In this document: positions 11,336 to 20,253 of the stretch, in pieces
Position numbering within the stretch: the stretch's first letter is position 1
How the letters are laid out: each line of letters starts with the position of its first letter
From: Amia ocellicauda
Lineage: Eukaryota; Chordata; Actinopteri; Amiiformes; Amiidae
NCBI RefSeq assembly: GCF_036373705.1
Contig: NC_089863.1
Coordinates: forward strand, 22,380,619-22,444,618
Reading direction: 5' to 3'
DNA: 64,000 bases
Translations under genes and position numbers: made by a program
The notes under the pieces: generated by a model
Databases searched by the model: none
Seen by the model: only the letters and a program-made list of their open reading frames with translations
Told to the model about the DNA's origin: nothing

Positions 11336-11543
11336 AGAGAAAGACAATGTTGTATAGTGCATACAAAAGGGATGGTGACGAAACAAAATACATAGAATAT
11401 GTTGAGCTGCAAAGAGATCTTTAGAAAGGGATCAGGAAAGCAAAGAGGGAATTAGAAAGAAACATAGCTCTTGGAGCTCAAACCAATGCAAAACTGAGCC
11501 AGGAAATTGCAGACCAATCAGTCTGACCTGCATCACCTGTAAA

Positions 11544-12722
11544 ATGTTGGAAAAAATGATTAGACAGAAAATAGAGGCGCATCTCAATGAAAACCATATT
11601 CTCGGAGCTAGTCAACATGGGTTTAGACGAGGCAGATCATGTCTTACTAATTTATTAGAATGTTTAGAACATGCAACTGCAGCTGTAGATCACGTGAAAG
11701 CATATGATATGATATACTTAGATTTCCAAAAAGCTTTTGATAAGGTTCCACACCAAAGACTGATCCTCAAATTGGAAGCTGTAGGCATTCAGGGTAATGT
11801 AAGTAGATGGATTATGAACTGGTTGATGTCTAGGAAACAGAGGGTGTCGATTAGAGGAGTCACTTCTAACTGGAATGAGGTTGTTAGTGGAGTTCCACAG
11901 GGATCAGTACTAGGGCCTTTGCTTTTTCTAATCTATATTAATGATCTGGACTCTGGGATAGTTAGCAAACTTGTCAAATTTGCAGATGATACTAAAATAG
12001 GTGGCTCAGCAGATACAATCTTGGCAGCACAGGCTATTCAGAGGGACTTAGATAATATTCAGTTGTGGGCTGACACCTGGCAAATGAAATTCAATGTGGA
12101 CAAGTGCAAGGTAATACATGCAGGTAACAAAAATGTCCACTATAATTACACTATGGGAGGTACAGATCTAGATGAAGTAACGCATGAGAAAGACCTAGGA
12201 GTCTATGTGGACTCCTCATTTTCTCCATCCAAGCAATGTGGGGAAGCAATAAAAAAGGCAAACAGAATGCTAGGGTATATTGTCAAAAGTGTAGAATTTA
12301 AAACAAGGGCAGTAATGTTAAGACTGTACAATGCGCTAGTTAGACCTCATCTGGAATACTGTGTACAGTTCTGGGCACCACACTTCAAGAAGGATATTGC
12401 TGCCTTAGAGGCAGTTCAGAGGAGAGCAACCAGACTTATTCCAGGTCTGAAGGGAAAGTCCTACTCGGAGAGACTGAGGGAACTGAACCTTTTCACCCTG
12501 GAACAGAGGAGACTACGTGGGGACTTGATCCAAGTCTTCAAAATCATGAAAGGCATCGACCACATCAAACCAGAGGAGCTTTTCCAGATCAGCAGGGACA
12601 CACGCACCCGGGGACACAAATGGAAATTGGGCTTCAAGGCATTCAAAACGGAAAACAGGAGACACTTCTTTACACAGAGAGTAGTCACAATCTGGAATAA
12701 ACTACCCAGCGATGTTGTTTAA
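11544..12722 (+). pseudogene. LINE L2 reverse transcriptase (392 residues, N- and C-terminally incomplete)
   Basis: An uninterrupted segment with the RT core: YLDFQKAFDKV (motif A, first catalytic Asp), GVPQGSVLGPLLF (motif B) and KFADDTK (motif C, FADD). It continues through the thumb and C-terminal region. A G-to-T change turns a Glu codon of the other copies into TAA at about 12719, ending the frame early. The fingers region with the PGPDGI motif is deleted upstream. This is the only LINE in the window with its catalytic aspartates, so it is closest to the parental element, but it is still unlikely to be active. Confidence 0.85.
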
Positions 12723-12919
12723 GCTGAAAGTTTGGGAACATTTAAAAATGGTCTGGAAAGGATCCTTGGATCACTTCGATATTATTGAACACCAAACGAG
12801 CATGAAGAGTCGAATGGTCCCCTCTCGTTTGTAAACTTTCTTATGTTCTTAAAAGGGTCTGAAGCAGCATGAAATATCACACTAAGCAGCTGAGAACAGA
12901 CAGAGAGGGGAGTGAATAT

Positions 12920-12960
12920 TGCGCTGGCCGGGAATTGAACCCGGGTCAACTGCTTGGAAG
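12920..12960 (-). pseudogene. tRNA-Gly (TCC) 3'-half fragment
   Basis: Retains the T arm, 3' acceptor and part of the anticodon arm. It then joins directly, at about 12960, to the CAAATTGC spacer that in other units lies over 100 bases further on. The deletion removed the 5' half. Confidence 0.85.
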
Positions 12961-13108
12961 CCAAATTGCTATCGGTGAACATTTGGGAAGCCCTGCGTTA
13001 TCTGCAGTTTCCTGTTCCTTAGTACGGAATGAAATTGTCCATTAGCATCCTTCCAGATTGCACTTTATTCAGACCTTTAAGAAAAGAAACAAAACCAAAG
13101 TTGAAACA

Positions 13109-13180
13109 TAGCAGAGGATGGTTTCGATCCATCGACTTCTGGGTTATGGGCCCAACACGCTTCCGCTGTGCCACCCTGCT
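13109..13180 (-). tRNA. Initiator tRNA-Met (CAT)
   Basis: 72 bases on the minus strand with the initiator pattern and an intact GGATCGAAACC T arm. The acceptor AGCAGGG pairs with CTCTGCT through one G-U. A few changes in the D and anticodon arms (AAGTCGATGG, TGTTGGG) separate it from the array copies. It could fold. Confidence 0.8.
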
Positions 13181-13527
13181 CATTGGGCGCTCACCCACCT
13201 GTTAACGTCACAGCCACTCCTATATTGCATATTGCAAGCTTTACAAGTTTGCAAAGCCCTGCGTTATTTCCACTCTCCTGTTCAAGACTGCACACCGAGC
13301 TTCTCCATGCGCTGGAGCAGCTTTCCAGGTTTCAGTGCCTTCACATTTCACCCTGTATGTGCTGTGGGAAGCATCATGTCAATTGTGTTGTACTAAGCGG
13401 ATCGGGGCTCAGTCTGAGCTCAGATCCGAGCTTAAAAATGACCGTGCTTCTGAGCAGGATCAGAGCTTGATACGGCTGTTTAACATGCAGTGAATTTCCG
13501 TGTGGTGGGCGAAAGCAAAGCAAGGAT

Positions 13528-13600
13528 CACCCCAGCTGGGAATCAAAGCCACACTCCCTGGCTCAGGAACCCAGTGTCTGATCCACTAGGACACGGGGGC
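13528..13600 (-). tRNA. tRNA-Arg (CCT), structurally most complete copy
   Basis: 73 bases on the minus strand, ending in CTGGGGT plus discriminator G, as in vertebrate tRNA-Arg-CCT. The 5' acceptor GCCCCCG pairs with it apart from one mismatch. Anticodon loop TTCCTGA gives CCT, but the last stem pair is G-G and the T loop is TTTGATT. About 80 bases between here and the upstream spacer are present only in this copy, and their loss explains the broken Arg copies elsewhere. Function is uncertain. Confidence 0.6.
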
Positions 13601-14066
13601 TCAGCCAGACAGTATCGGAAAATGGAAATAAATAAATAAATTATTAAAAAAATAAAAAGATGCTGCGCGTTACACAATAGACACCAGGTAAAGGAGTGAA
13701 TAATTACAGGAACTGTCACGTAAGCTCCTCAACTTAAAACGGGCACATACGAACTCCTGTGAAATAACACGAGATGGATAACTACCCCTTCTCTGCTGCA
13801 GCAGAATGTGACTACCTATTGTGCACATTGTTGCGTCAATCGATTCGAAAAGAGGGCTGGCGTTTGTCACCAATGTGCCTCGTTTAATTTCTGAAATATA
13901 TCTCCCAGAAAGTATGGTCTTTGTGTTCTTGAAATTGAATAACCTCAAAAGAAAGAAATGGTCCAATGAATTGCCGAAGAAAAGTCTAGCCGCTGTATTC
14001 TGGAATGAAGAAAAAAATGAAATGACAAGGGCAATCAAAGCAAGTAAGAAAGTAGGCTGTGTGGCA
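13601..14066. other. Spacer, unit-type, diverged
   Basis: Homologous to the Arg-to-Gly spacer of the other units. No gene seen. From about 13884 it is part of the block duplicated at 16411. Confidence 0.55.
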
Positions 14067-14137
14067 TACGCTAGCCAGAAATCAAACGCAACTCACAAGA
14101 ACAGGAACCTTGTATGATACCACTACACCACTGGCGC
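14067..14137 (-). pseudogene. tRNA-Gly pseudogene with CCT anticodon
   Basis: Derived from Gly-CCC by position and by its intact 5' half (GCGCCAGTGGTGTAGTGG). The anticodon loop is TTCCTGT, giving CCT (Arg). The T arm is damaged (TGCGTTTGATTTC), which destroys the B box, and the acceptor is mismatched. Not expected to be transcribed well. Confidence 0.75.
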
Positions 14138-14387
14138 TGCGGGGAAGCTCTAGATTCTGTCACCGAAGCAAATGCACAAGACATATAAAACGCGTCCCCT
14201 GGGGCACAATGGTCTTTTAATAATTATCTGTAATAATCTGCAGTCGAACTGCTTAATACATACCTAGCTAATCACTACATCACAGGCGCATGGTTGTCAT
14301 TCGGGGAAAATATGTGTTCACGAATGTTCATCGGAGTGGTTGTCATGCTAAGAGGTCAGTTGGAGTAGAGGTAGCTGGCTGTGCCGT

Positions 14388-14460
14388 GCCTCGTTGGCGC
14401 AGTAGGTTGCGCTTCAGTCTCATAATCTGAAGGTGGTGAGTTCGACCCTCACACGGGGCA
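14388..14460 (+). tRNA. Elongator tRNA-Met (CAT), copy 1
   Basis: 73 bases. Acceptor GCCTCGT pairs with ACGGGGC, anticodon loop CTCATAA, T arm GTGAG-TTCGACC-CTCAC fully paired. One D-arm/anticodon-side change (TTGCGCTTCAG against GCGCGTCAG in copy 2) may weaken it. Plus strand, unlike the Gly and initiator genes. Confidence 0.86.
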
Positions 14461-14575
14461 AGCACTCTTCCTTTATCTTTGAGTTCTACCACACTGATCT
14501 CCAGCTGCAGAAAAAAGGCGCACACCTGTGCAATAAAGTGGTTGCTTGCGCTGTCTGAAGAAATTCATGGCAAAA

Positions 14576-14648
14576 TGCCAAATCCTGAGATGGAACAAGG
14601 GACCTTTAGATGTTCAGTCTATCGCTCCCCCAACTGAGCTACTTCGGC
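14576..14648 (-). pseudogene. tRNA-Phe (GAA)-like, copy 1
   Basis: 73 bases on the minus strand. The 5' part GCCGAAGTAGCTCAGTTGGG and the GAA anticodon loop CTGAACA match tRNA-Phe. The T arm (CCTTG-TTCCATC-TCAGG) lacks a proper B box and has a mismatch, and the last acceptor pair is broken. Probably not functional. Confidence 0.7.
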
Positions 14649-14774
14649 CATTGGTGAGATGACGTCGTGATCCCAAAAGTCAAAGTGAAGGAAGCCCTGG
14701 CAGAACACAGTCATTGAAAAGTTCATTGTTTTCCATGACGTCGGCAACAACTCAATTTGATCACTGCAGCACAA

Positions 14775-14857
14775 GTCAGGATGGCTGAGTGGTGTAAGGT
14801 GCTGCGTGCAGGTCATCATCTCCTGTAGAGGCTTGGCTTTGAATCCCACCTCTGACA
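14775..14857 (+). pseudogene. tRNA-Leu (CAG)-like, copy 1
   Basis: 83 bases, class II type with a variable arm. Acceptor GTCAGGA/TCTGAC and the AATCCCAC side of the T arm resemble vertebrate tRNA-Leu. The CAG anticodon is in place (TGCAGGT), but the 3' side of the anticodon stem reads CATCA and cannot pair with CTGCG. Pseudogene or a very weak gene. Confidence 0.72.
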
Positions 14858-15435
14858 AGGGTCCTTTTACCACTCAGGAGCACACACTTACCCGTGCTGG
14901 CGACAAGGACAACAAGAGTTGAGGACTGTGTTGAAAACGACATTACACAAAGAATTCAATGTTGAAAGAAATACATCAATACATAAATCAATGGACATGT
15001 ATTTATTCATTGATTGATTGACTTCAACATGTCTTAATTTAGTCGCTGTACCCACAAAGCAACACTCAGCATAGTTGAGGCTATAGCTCGGCGTTATTGC
15101 GTGTACCTTACATGTATCACCCCTGGCACCTGGCCCTGATAACTCCCTACTTTTTGACCACAGTCTGTCTGTGACTTGAACCCGAGAAGTAAAAATGATG
15201 CACATGGGTGCTTGCAATCTCGTTGTTTCAATCACATATCACAGTGGATGCGTACACACGGTGTTTCTCGGAGATTGCTGGGACAGTAACGAATGTGTTC
15301 CTTGCTTTACATGTCATCTAGCGCACAGTAGCTTTTTCTCCTTCTTTTTGCCCATATCATCCACATATTGTGCCTTTGGGGAACGCCTCCAAAACAGATT
15401 TAGAATGCTCTGAGATTCAAGAAACGACAGTGCAA
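14858..15435. other. Spacer after the Leu-like gene
   Basis: About 580 bases repeated at 17394-17971. No gene recognised. The small open frames are not conserved in composition or start. Confidence 0.55.
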
Positions 15436-16358
15436 CTCTTTTCCAGGGTTGTGGGTAACGCGTTACTAAGTAACGCATTACAGTAATGTTTTTACTTTTG
15501 GTAGTAACGAGTAACGTAACGTGGTATGGTTCCAAAAGGAGTAATAATATTACAGTTACTGATTCCTTTTTTTTGTTCTCGTTACTGCATTACACATTGT
15601 AACGATATGGTCTTAATAAGGACGATAAGGACGTCTATGTCGTACATTAAAAATATTAGAAAAACTGTCGATTGCAGTTACAAATCTGTAGTAAGAGTAA
15701 TAAGTTAAAGGAGTCAAGTTGAGACATTTAAGATGCAGATCTACTAGCACATATCTTGATGATGATTACAATAATAACAATAATAAAAATAAATAGCAAA
15801 GATGTATTTTAATGTTGCACGTTTTCTTATGGTAACGTAATGCTTGTCTGAGTATAATGTTGTCTATACACGTTTAGCTACTGCTAATATCTCTTAACAG
15901 AAACGTGTATTTATTATGCTGTCTCCAATCATCTAAAGCACAAAGAATAAAACAGCCACAAAAGTCTTTTCCACACCAGGCTCTATCGCTCGTAGTGTTG
16001 CTTTCTTTCTTCATTTTTAAAACGAAACACAAAACCAAACCCACAATCGCTCCGCTCCTCCCACAACAGGGGGTGGACTTCCGACACTGGCCTGGTTTTC
16101 CTGTGGCGCTTTATTAAAACAACAAAAGATAACAGTATGTCTCTGTCATTATCAACTGCTTGTGTTGGTGTAGCTTTGAAATTGTTTATTGAGGTCCCGC
16201 AACGTTTGGGGTGTAATGCAGAGTAATGTAAAAGTAAAGTAACTAATTACATTCTCCAGGAAGTAATAAGTAAAGTGTTTAGTTACTTTTGATATGAGTA
16301 ACGAGTACAATGTAAGACATTACTTTTTGTGAGTAACGACCCCAACACTGCTCTTTTC
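15436..16358. mobile_element. Non-autonomous hAT-type element with 8 bp target duplication
   Basis: Element 15444-16350 (907 bp) is flanked by the direct repeat CTCTTTTC at 15436-15443 and 16351-16358. The ends are imperfect inverted repeats: CAGGGTTGTGGGTAACG on the left, and GTAACGACCCCAACACTG on the right, whose complement starts CAGTGTTGGGG. An 8 bp duplication and CAG-type ends are hAT hallmarks. The inside is A/T-rich with many GTAAC motifs and has no transposase, so it would depend on an enzyme made elsewhere. Relics of it occur in every composite unit. Confidence 0.88.
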
Positions 16359-16601
16359 CTTCTCTTTTGGCTTGTTTGTTTGTTGTTGAAGGAGATACAA
16401 AGTTTGAGAGTGTCTCGTTTTATTTCTGAAATATAACTCCCAGAAAGTATGGTCTTTGTGTTCTTGAAATTGAATAACCTCAAAAGAAAGAAATGGTCCA
16501 ATGAATTGCCGAGGAAAAGTCTAGCCGCTGTATTCTGGAATGAAGAAAAAAATGAAATGACAAGGGCAATCAAAGCAAGTAAGAAAGTAGGCTGTGTGGC
16601 A
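16359..16601. other. Spacer, start of second duplicated block
   Basis: From about 16411 this repeats 13884 onward. No gene seen. Confidence 0.55.
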
Positions 16602-16672
16602 TACGCTAGCCAGAAATCAAACGCAACTCACAAGAACAGGAACCTTGTATGATACCACTACACCACTGGCGC
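16602..16672 (-). pseudogene. tRNA-Gly pseudogene with CCT anticodon, second copy
   Basis: Same as 14067-14137, including the CCT anticodon and ruined B box, so the damage came before the block duplication. Confidence 0.75.
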
Positions 16673-16922
16673 TGCGGGGAAGCTCTAGATTCTGTCACCG
16701 AAGCAAATGCACAAGACATATAAAACGCGTCCCCTGGGGCACAATGGTCTTTTAATAATTATCTGTAATAATCTGCAGTCGAACTGCTTAATACATACCT
16801 AGCTAATCACTACATCACAGGCGCATGGTTGTCATTCGGGGAAAATATGTGTTCACGAATGTTCATCGGAGTGGTTGTCATGCTAAGAGGTCAGTTGGAG
16901 TAGAGGTAGCTGGCTGTGCCGT

Positions 16923-16996
16923 GCCTCGTTGGCGCAGTAGGTTGCGCGTCAGTCTCATAATCTGAAGGTGGTGAGTTCGACCCTCACACGGGGGCA
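16923..16996 (+). tRNA. Elongator tRNA-Met (CAT), copy 2
   Basis: 74 bases because one extra G is present in the 3' acceptor run (CGGGGGCA). The D-stem/anticodon region GCGCGTCAG is closer to the standard elongator Met than copy 1. Each copy thus has one different blemish. Confidence 0.82.
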
Positions 16997-17111
16997 AGCA
17001 CTCTTCCTTTATCTTTGAGTTCTACCACACTGATCTCCAGCTGCAGAAAAAAGGCGCACACCTGTGCAATAAAGTGGTTGCTTGCGCTGTCTGAAGAAAT
17101 TCATGGCAAAA

Positions 17112-17184
17112 TGCCAAATCCTGGGATGGAACAAGGGACCTTTAGATGTTCAGTCTATCGCTCCCCCAACTGAGCTACTTCGGC
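17112..17184 (-). pseudogene. tRNA-Phe (GAA)-like, copy 2
   Basis: Matches copy 1 (14576-14648) with one T-arm difference (CTGGGATGG against CTGAGATGG on the plus strand). The B box is still damaged. Confidence 0.7.
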
Positions 17185-17310
17185 CATTGGTGAGATGACG
17201 TCGTGATCCCAAAAGTCAAAGTGAAGGAAGCCCTGGCAGAACACAGTCATTGAAAAGTTCATTGTTTTCCATGACGTCGGCAACGACTCAATTTGATCAC
17301 TGCAGCACAA

Positions 17311-17393
17311 GTCAGGATGGCTGAGTGGTGTAAGGTGCTGCGTGCAGGTCATCATCTCCTGTAGAGGCTTGGCTTTGAATCCCACCTCTGACA
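17311..17393 (+). pseudogene. tRNA-Leu (CAG)-like, copy 2
   Basis: Identical in structure to 14775-14857, including the unpaired anticodon stem. Confidence 0.72.
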
Positions 17394-17980
17394 AGGGTCC
17401 TTTTACCACTCAGGAGCACACACTTACCCGTGCTGGCGACAAGGACAACAAGAGTTGAGGACTGTGTTGAAAACGACATTACACAAAGAATTCAATGTTG
17501 AAAGAAATACATCAATACATAAATCAATGGACATGTATTTATTCATTGATTGATTGACTTCAACATGTCTTAATTTAGTCGCTGTACCCACAAAGCAACA
17601 CTCAGCATAGTGGAGGCTATAGCTCGGCGTTATTGCGTGTACCTTACATGTATCATCCCTGGCACCTGGCCCTGATAACTCCCTACTTTTTGACCACAGT
17701 CTGTCTGTGACTTCAACCCGAGAAGTAAAAATGATGCACATAAGGCGCTTGCAATCTCGTTGTTTCAATCACATATCACAGTGGATGCGTACACACGGTG
17801 TTTCTCGGAGATTGCTGGGACAGTAACGAATGTGTTCCTTGCTTTACATGTCATCTAGCGCACAGTAGCTTTTTCTCCTTCTTTTTGCCCATATCATCCA
17901 CATATTGTGCCTTTGGGGAACGCCTCCGAAACAGATTTAGAATGCTCTGAGATTCAAGAAACGACAGTGCAACTCTTTTC
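17394..17980. other. Spacer after second Leu-like gene
   Basis: Repeat of 14858-15443. No gene seen. Ends at the CTCTTTTC target site of the hAT element. Confidence 0.55.
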
Positions 17981-18008
17981 CAGGGTTGTGGGTAACGCGT
18001 TACTAAGT
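17981..18008. mobile_element. hAT left end, cut off at the retrovirus border
   Basis: The first 28 bases of the hAT element (CAGGGTTGTG...) follow the same target site as at 15444. They then give way to six bases, CTGAGT, and the retroviral 3' LTR at 18015. Confidence 0.82.
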
Positions 18009-18014
18009 CTGAGT

Positions 18015-18581
18015 TGTAGAACCACGTTGGAAATAAGTGGAGAAGTCGCGGAGATAAAGCAAATAGAACTTTAATGGAGCCGGCTCGGAAGCTCCACGTC
18101 AGAAATAATTCCTTCAGTGAGACTTAATGTTTACAAACATGTGTACAACTTTATAGGAAAAATGACGTAACATCTTATGGCTGTTCATCCAATCTGAAGA
18201 TTTTATGATCTGTCCACCCGTGAAGAGGTGATGGATCCAAAGCAGATGTCCATCTTTGATGTGCACTAGGAAGATGCGATCCCACGGTCGTCATTTACCT
18301 AGTGTCAATCGTTCTTTAACAGAAACAATTCCTGCCTATCTGGAGAAACGATTAAGTCATAAACAAATTCTCAGCAGACAGCTGTAGGCTATTTCGGCAC
18401 TGTGTAATCTTTCATTACTGACAGGAGTTTCTAACAAATCGACCTTGTTGACCCTTTACTTGTCCTGCTAAATCGAATCTGCTCAGTCTGTATACAAAAC
18501 TACTTCTAATGCTAGTATTAATATAAAACATTATATATTAATCACAACACACTTTCTTCAACTTCCTATACAGAGTCTTCA
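18015..18581 (-). repeat. 3' LTR of ERV copy B (567 bp)
   Basis: Starts TG and ends CA. It is 16 bases shorter than the 5' LTR, mainly through a gap near 18200 in a GTCCGG-rich stretch. It also has scattered substitutions (for example in the first 40 bases). The inner border is preceded, on the minus strand, by a short purine run (AGCAGGGAA), a weak candidate polypurine tract. Confidence 0.88.
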
Positions 18582-19017
18582 TTCCCTGCTGTTTGGCAAT
18601 AGAGCAAAGCGGAAAGAAGCCAAAGAAAAGTTATGTTTATCAGTTACAAGCAAGGGGTTAGGAAGATTTGACGCTGCGTTTTCAGCTCCTTCATCCCAAC
18701 CCTTCCCCGTGGGGTGTATATGTGTGTACGGCGAGTGTAAGGGTGTCCCTGCTGTCGGGGAGAGCGATAAGTGTGTGTCCCTAAATGTGAATGTACAGAA
18801 TGTCCTGTAGGCGTGAGTGAGTGACCTTTGTAATAGTATCTTTCCAATGCATCCTTTGGTTTTCCTTGAGTCATGAGGTTTATTGCCTTTGATACTAAAT
18901 CCATTTGTCCTCAGTCACATGGAGCCTCCAGAACCAAGGGGATAGAATAAGATTTGTGTCAATGGGTGTGTGAGTTTTGCTCCTCCCGAGTGAGGGACGG
19001 TGTCGTTTAGTAGAAAT
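18582..19017 (-). other. Region between env and 3' LTR
   Basis: 436 bases. An 86-codon open frame (18644-18904, minus strand) is present but resembles nothing I know and has no visible signal. I treat it as untranslated sequence. Confidence 0.5.
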
Positions 19018-20214
19018 TTAGAGAAAGTCTGCCAACGAGGGTGTTTTAATAGCAGCTGTAACCATAGTAGATACATTATGAGGTTTACAAAGTTGTTGAG
19101 ATGCTCTTTGAACAGTGTATTTAAGACATAAAAAAGAAACATACAGACATAGCAGAATAGTAACTACCGATATCAATCCTTTTAATACAATCATACCCAG
19201 ATTATCAAAGGTATCAGCAAGCCATCCCCAGAGGGTTTTTCCTCCGGAGGACTGGTGTATCTTTGTAGTTGCTTTCCTAATGTGCTCTATAAGATTATAA
19301 ATGTGTTCAGAGTTATCTGGTATGTAAGTACAGCATTCCTGCCCTATAATGGCACATGTCCCTCCTTGTGCTGCTAGCAAGAAATCTAGAGCTAGCCTGT
19401 TCTGGAGGGCAACAGTTCGCATAGCCACTATTTCAGTTGTTAAATTGCTGAGAACTTCAGTTGTAGAAATACTTAATGTTTCTAATATACCAGCTACTAA
19501 TCTGATTTCCTTTATTGCTCTTCCGACTCCATACATAGGAAATAGTATGGAAGCAAACCTGTCTCCTTCCCCTATCTCACCTTTAGGGTGAGTAAATTGT
19601 TCTATATCTGGAAGGTATTTATCTTCAGTGTGGCGCAAAGCTGGCACCACAAATCCTAAATAACAAGAACCTGTGAACTTACAAGGAAGTTCCCAATATG
19701 CCCGCATGCCGCATATCCAATAAGTCCCATTCCATGGAGCGTAAAATCGACAAGTCTGATACCTAAAGTCAAGACCATCGATAGCCACAGTGTGATTACA
19801 AGTACTATTACCTATCAATTGGGATTGCATGGTTTGGTTATAGTATGAAACACACACAGATCCTTTGTTACTGTGAGCCAAGTCAATATATGGCATTTTA
19901 AAATATCTTCTATTCTGATCCATCTTCGGTCTAAAGTACCATTCTCCTGTGATGCCTAAGGCATAATCATATGCATACCGTACATTAGAGGCAACTCTAA
20001 GTTGTGAATAATCAGAAAATACTGGAATTGGAATGGGGATCATTGGAACCCCTTTCTTAGTGTCGTGTGGAATGTGGGAACAAACCCAACATTTTGTTTT
20101 ATTAAGGGCATTTGCATAGGTGCGTGTCATTTGGATAAATTTGTTATCTGTCCATGATTCAACTAAGGACAGGCAGATCAGTCCAAATACTCTAGTGTAC
20201 ACAGTCGTCGTCAT
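19018..20214 (-). CDS. ERV copy B envelope glycoprotein, open reading frame of 398 residues
   Basis: Env attaches the particle to cells and fuses membranes. Residues 1-18 look like a signal peptide. A CWVC motif lies at 42-45 in the surface part. Several N-x-S/T sites are present. The transmembrane part has the CX6CC motif (Cys 287, Cys 294-295) and a membrane-spanning segment at about 341-364, followed by a tail of about 34 residues. These features fit gamma-type Env. I see no R-x-K/R-R furin site between the two parts, which is unusual, and the protein is short for an Env. No internal stop or frameshift, although gag and pol of the same provirus are broken. Confidence 0.87.
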   Translation of the reverse strand: MTTTVYTRVFGLICLSLVESWTDNKFIQMTRTYANALNKTKCWVCSHIPHDTKKGVPMIPIPIPVFSDYSQLRVASNVRYAYDYALGITGEWYFRPKMDQNRRYFKMPYIDLAHSNKGSVCVSYYNQTMQSQLIGNSTCNHTVAIDGLDFRYQTCRFYAPWNGTYWICGMRAYWELPCKFTGSCYLGFVVPALRHTEDKYLPDIEQFTHPKGEIGEGDRFASILFPMYGVGRAIKEIRLVAGILETLSISTTEVLSNLTTEIVAMRTVALQNRLALDFLLAAQGGTCAIIGQECCTYIPDNSEHIYNLIEHIRKATTKIHQSSGGKTLWGWLADTFDNLGMIVLKGLISVVTILLCLYVSFLCLKYTVQRASQQLCKPHNVSTMVTAAIKTPSLADFL

Positions 20215-20253
20215 GCTGGATTATCTCTTAGTACCTGTAGGGGGACAAAACCT

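Larger units (their letters stand above)
9116..12852 (+). mobile_element. CR1-like LINE L2, near full span
   Basis: The longest LINE in the window, from the 5' untranslated region (from CAGAAGTATT) to the 3' end TTCTTATGTTCTT. In order it has an ORF1 relic, an AP-type endonuclease relic and a reverse transcriptase with its catalytic core. The endonuclease frame has stops (TGA at about 10605, TAA at about 10871). The linker and fingers region of the reverse transcriptase is deleted near 11492, where the other copies have about 470 bases. It looks like the Jockey/CR1 superfamily, judged by the VGDSILRGVD segment, the endonuclease and the RT motifs. No target-site duplication is evident. Confidence 0.88.
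13884..15443 (+). repeat. Duplicated tRNA block, first copy (period about 2536 bp)
   Basis: Holds a Gly pseudogene, elongator Met, Phe-like and Leu-like genes plus spacers. It recurs at about 16411-17980 with very few differences. The hAT element at 15444-16350 lies between the copies. Confidence 0.88.

Noticed and set aside
18644-18904. Possible retroviral accessory gene of 86 codons between env and 3' LTR
   Set aside because: No recognisable motif, signal or homologue, and copy A's equivalent is outside the window.
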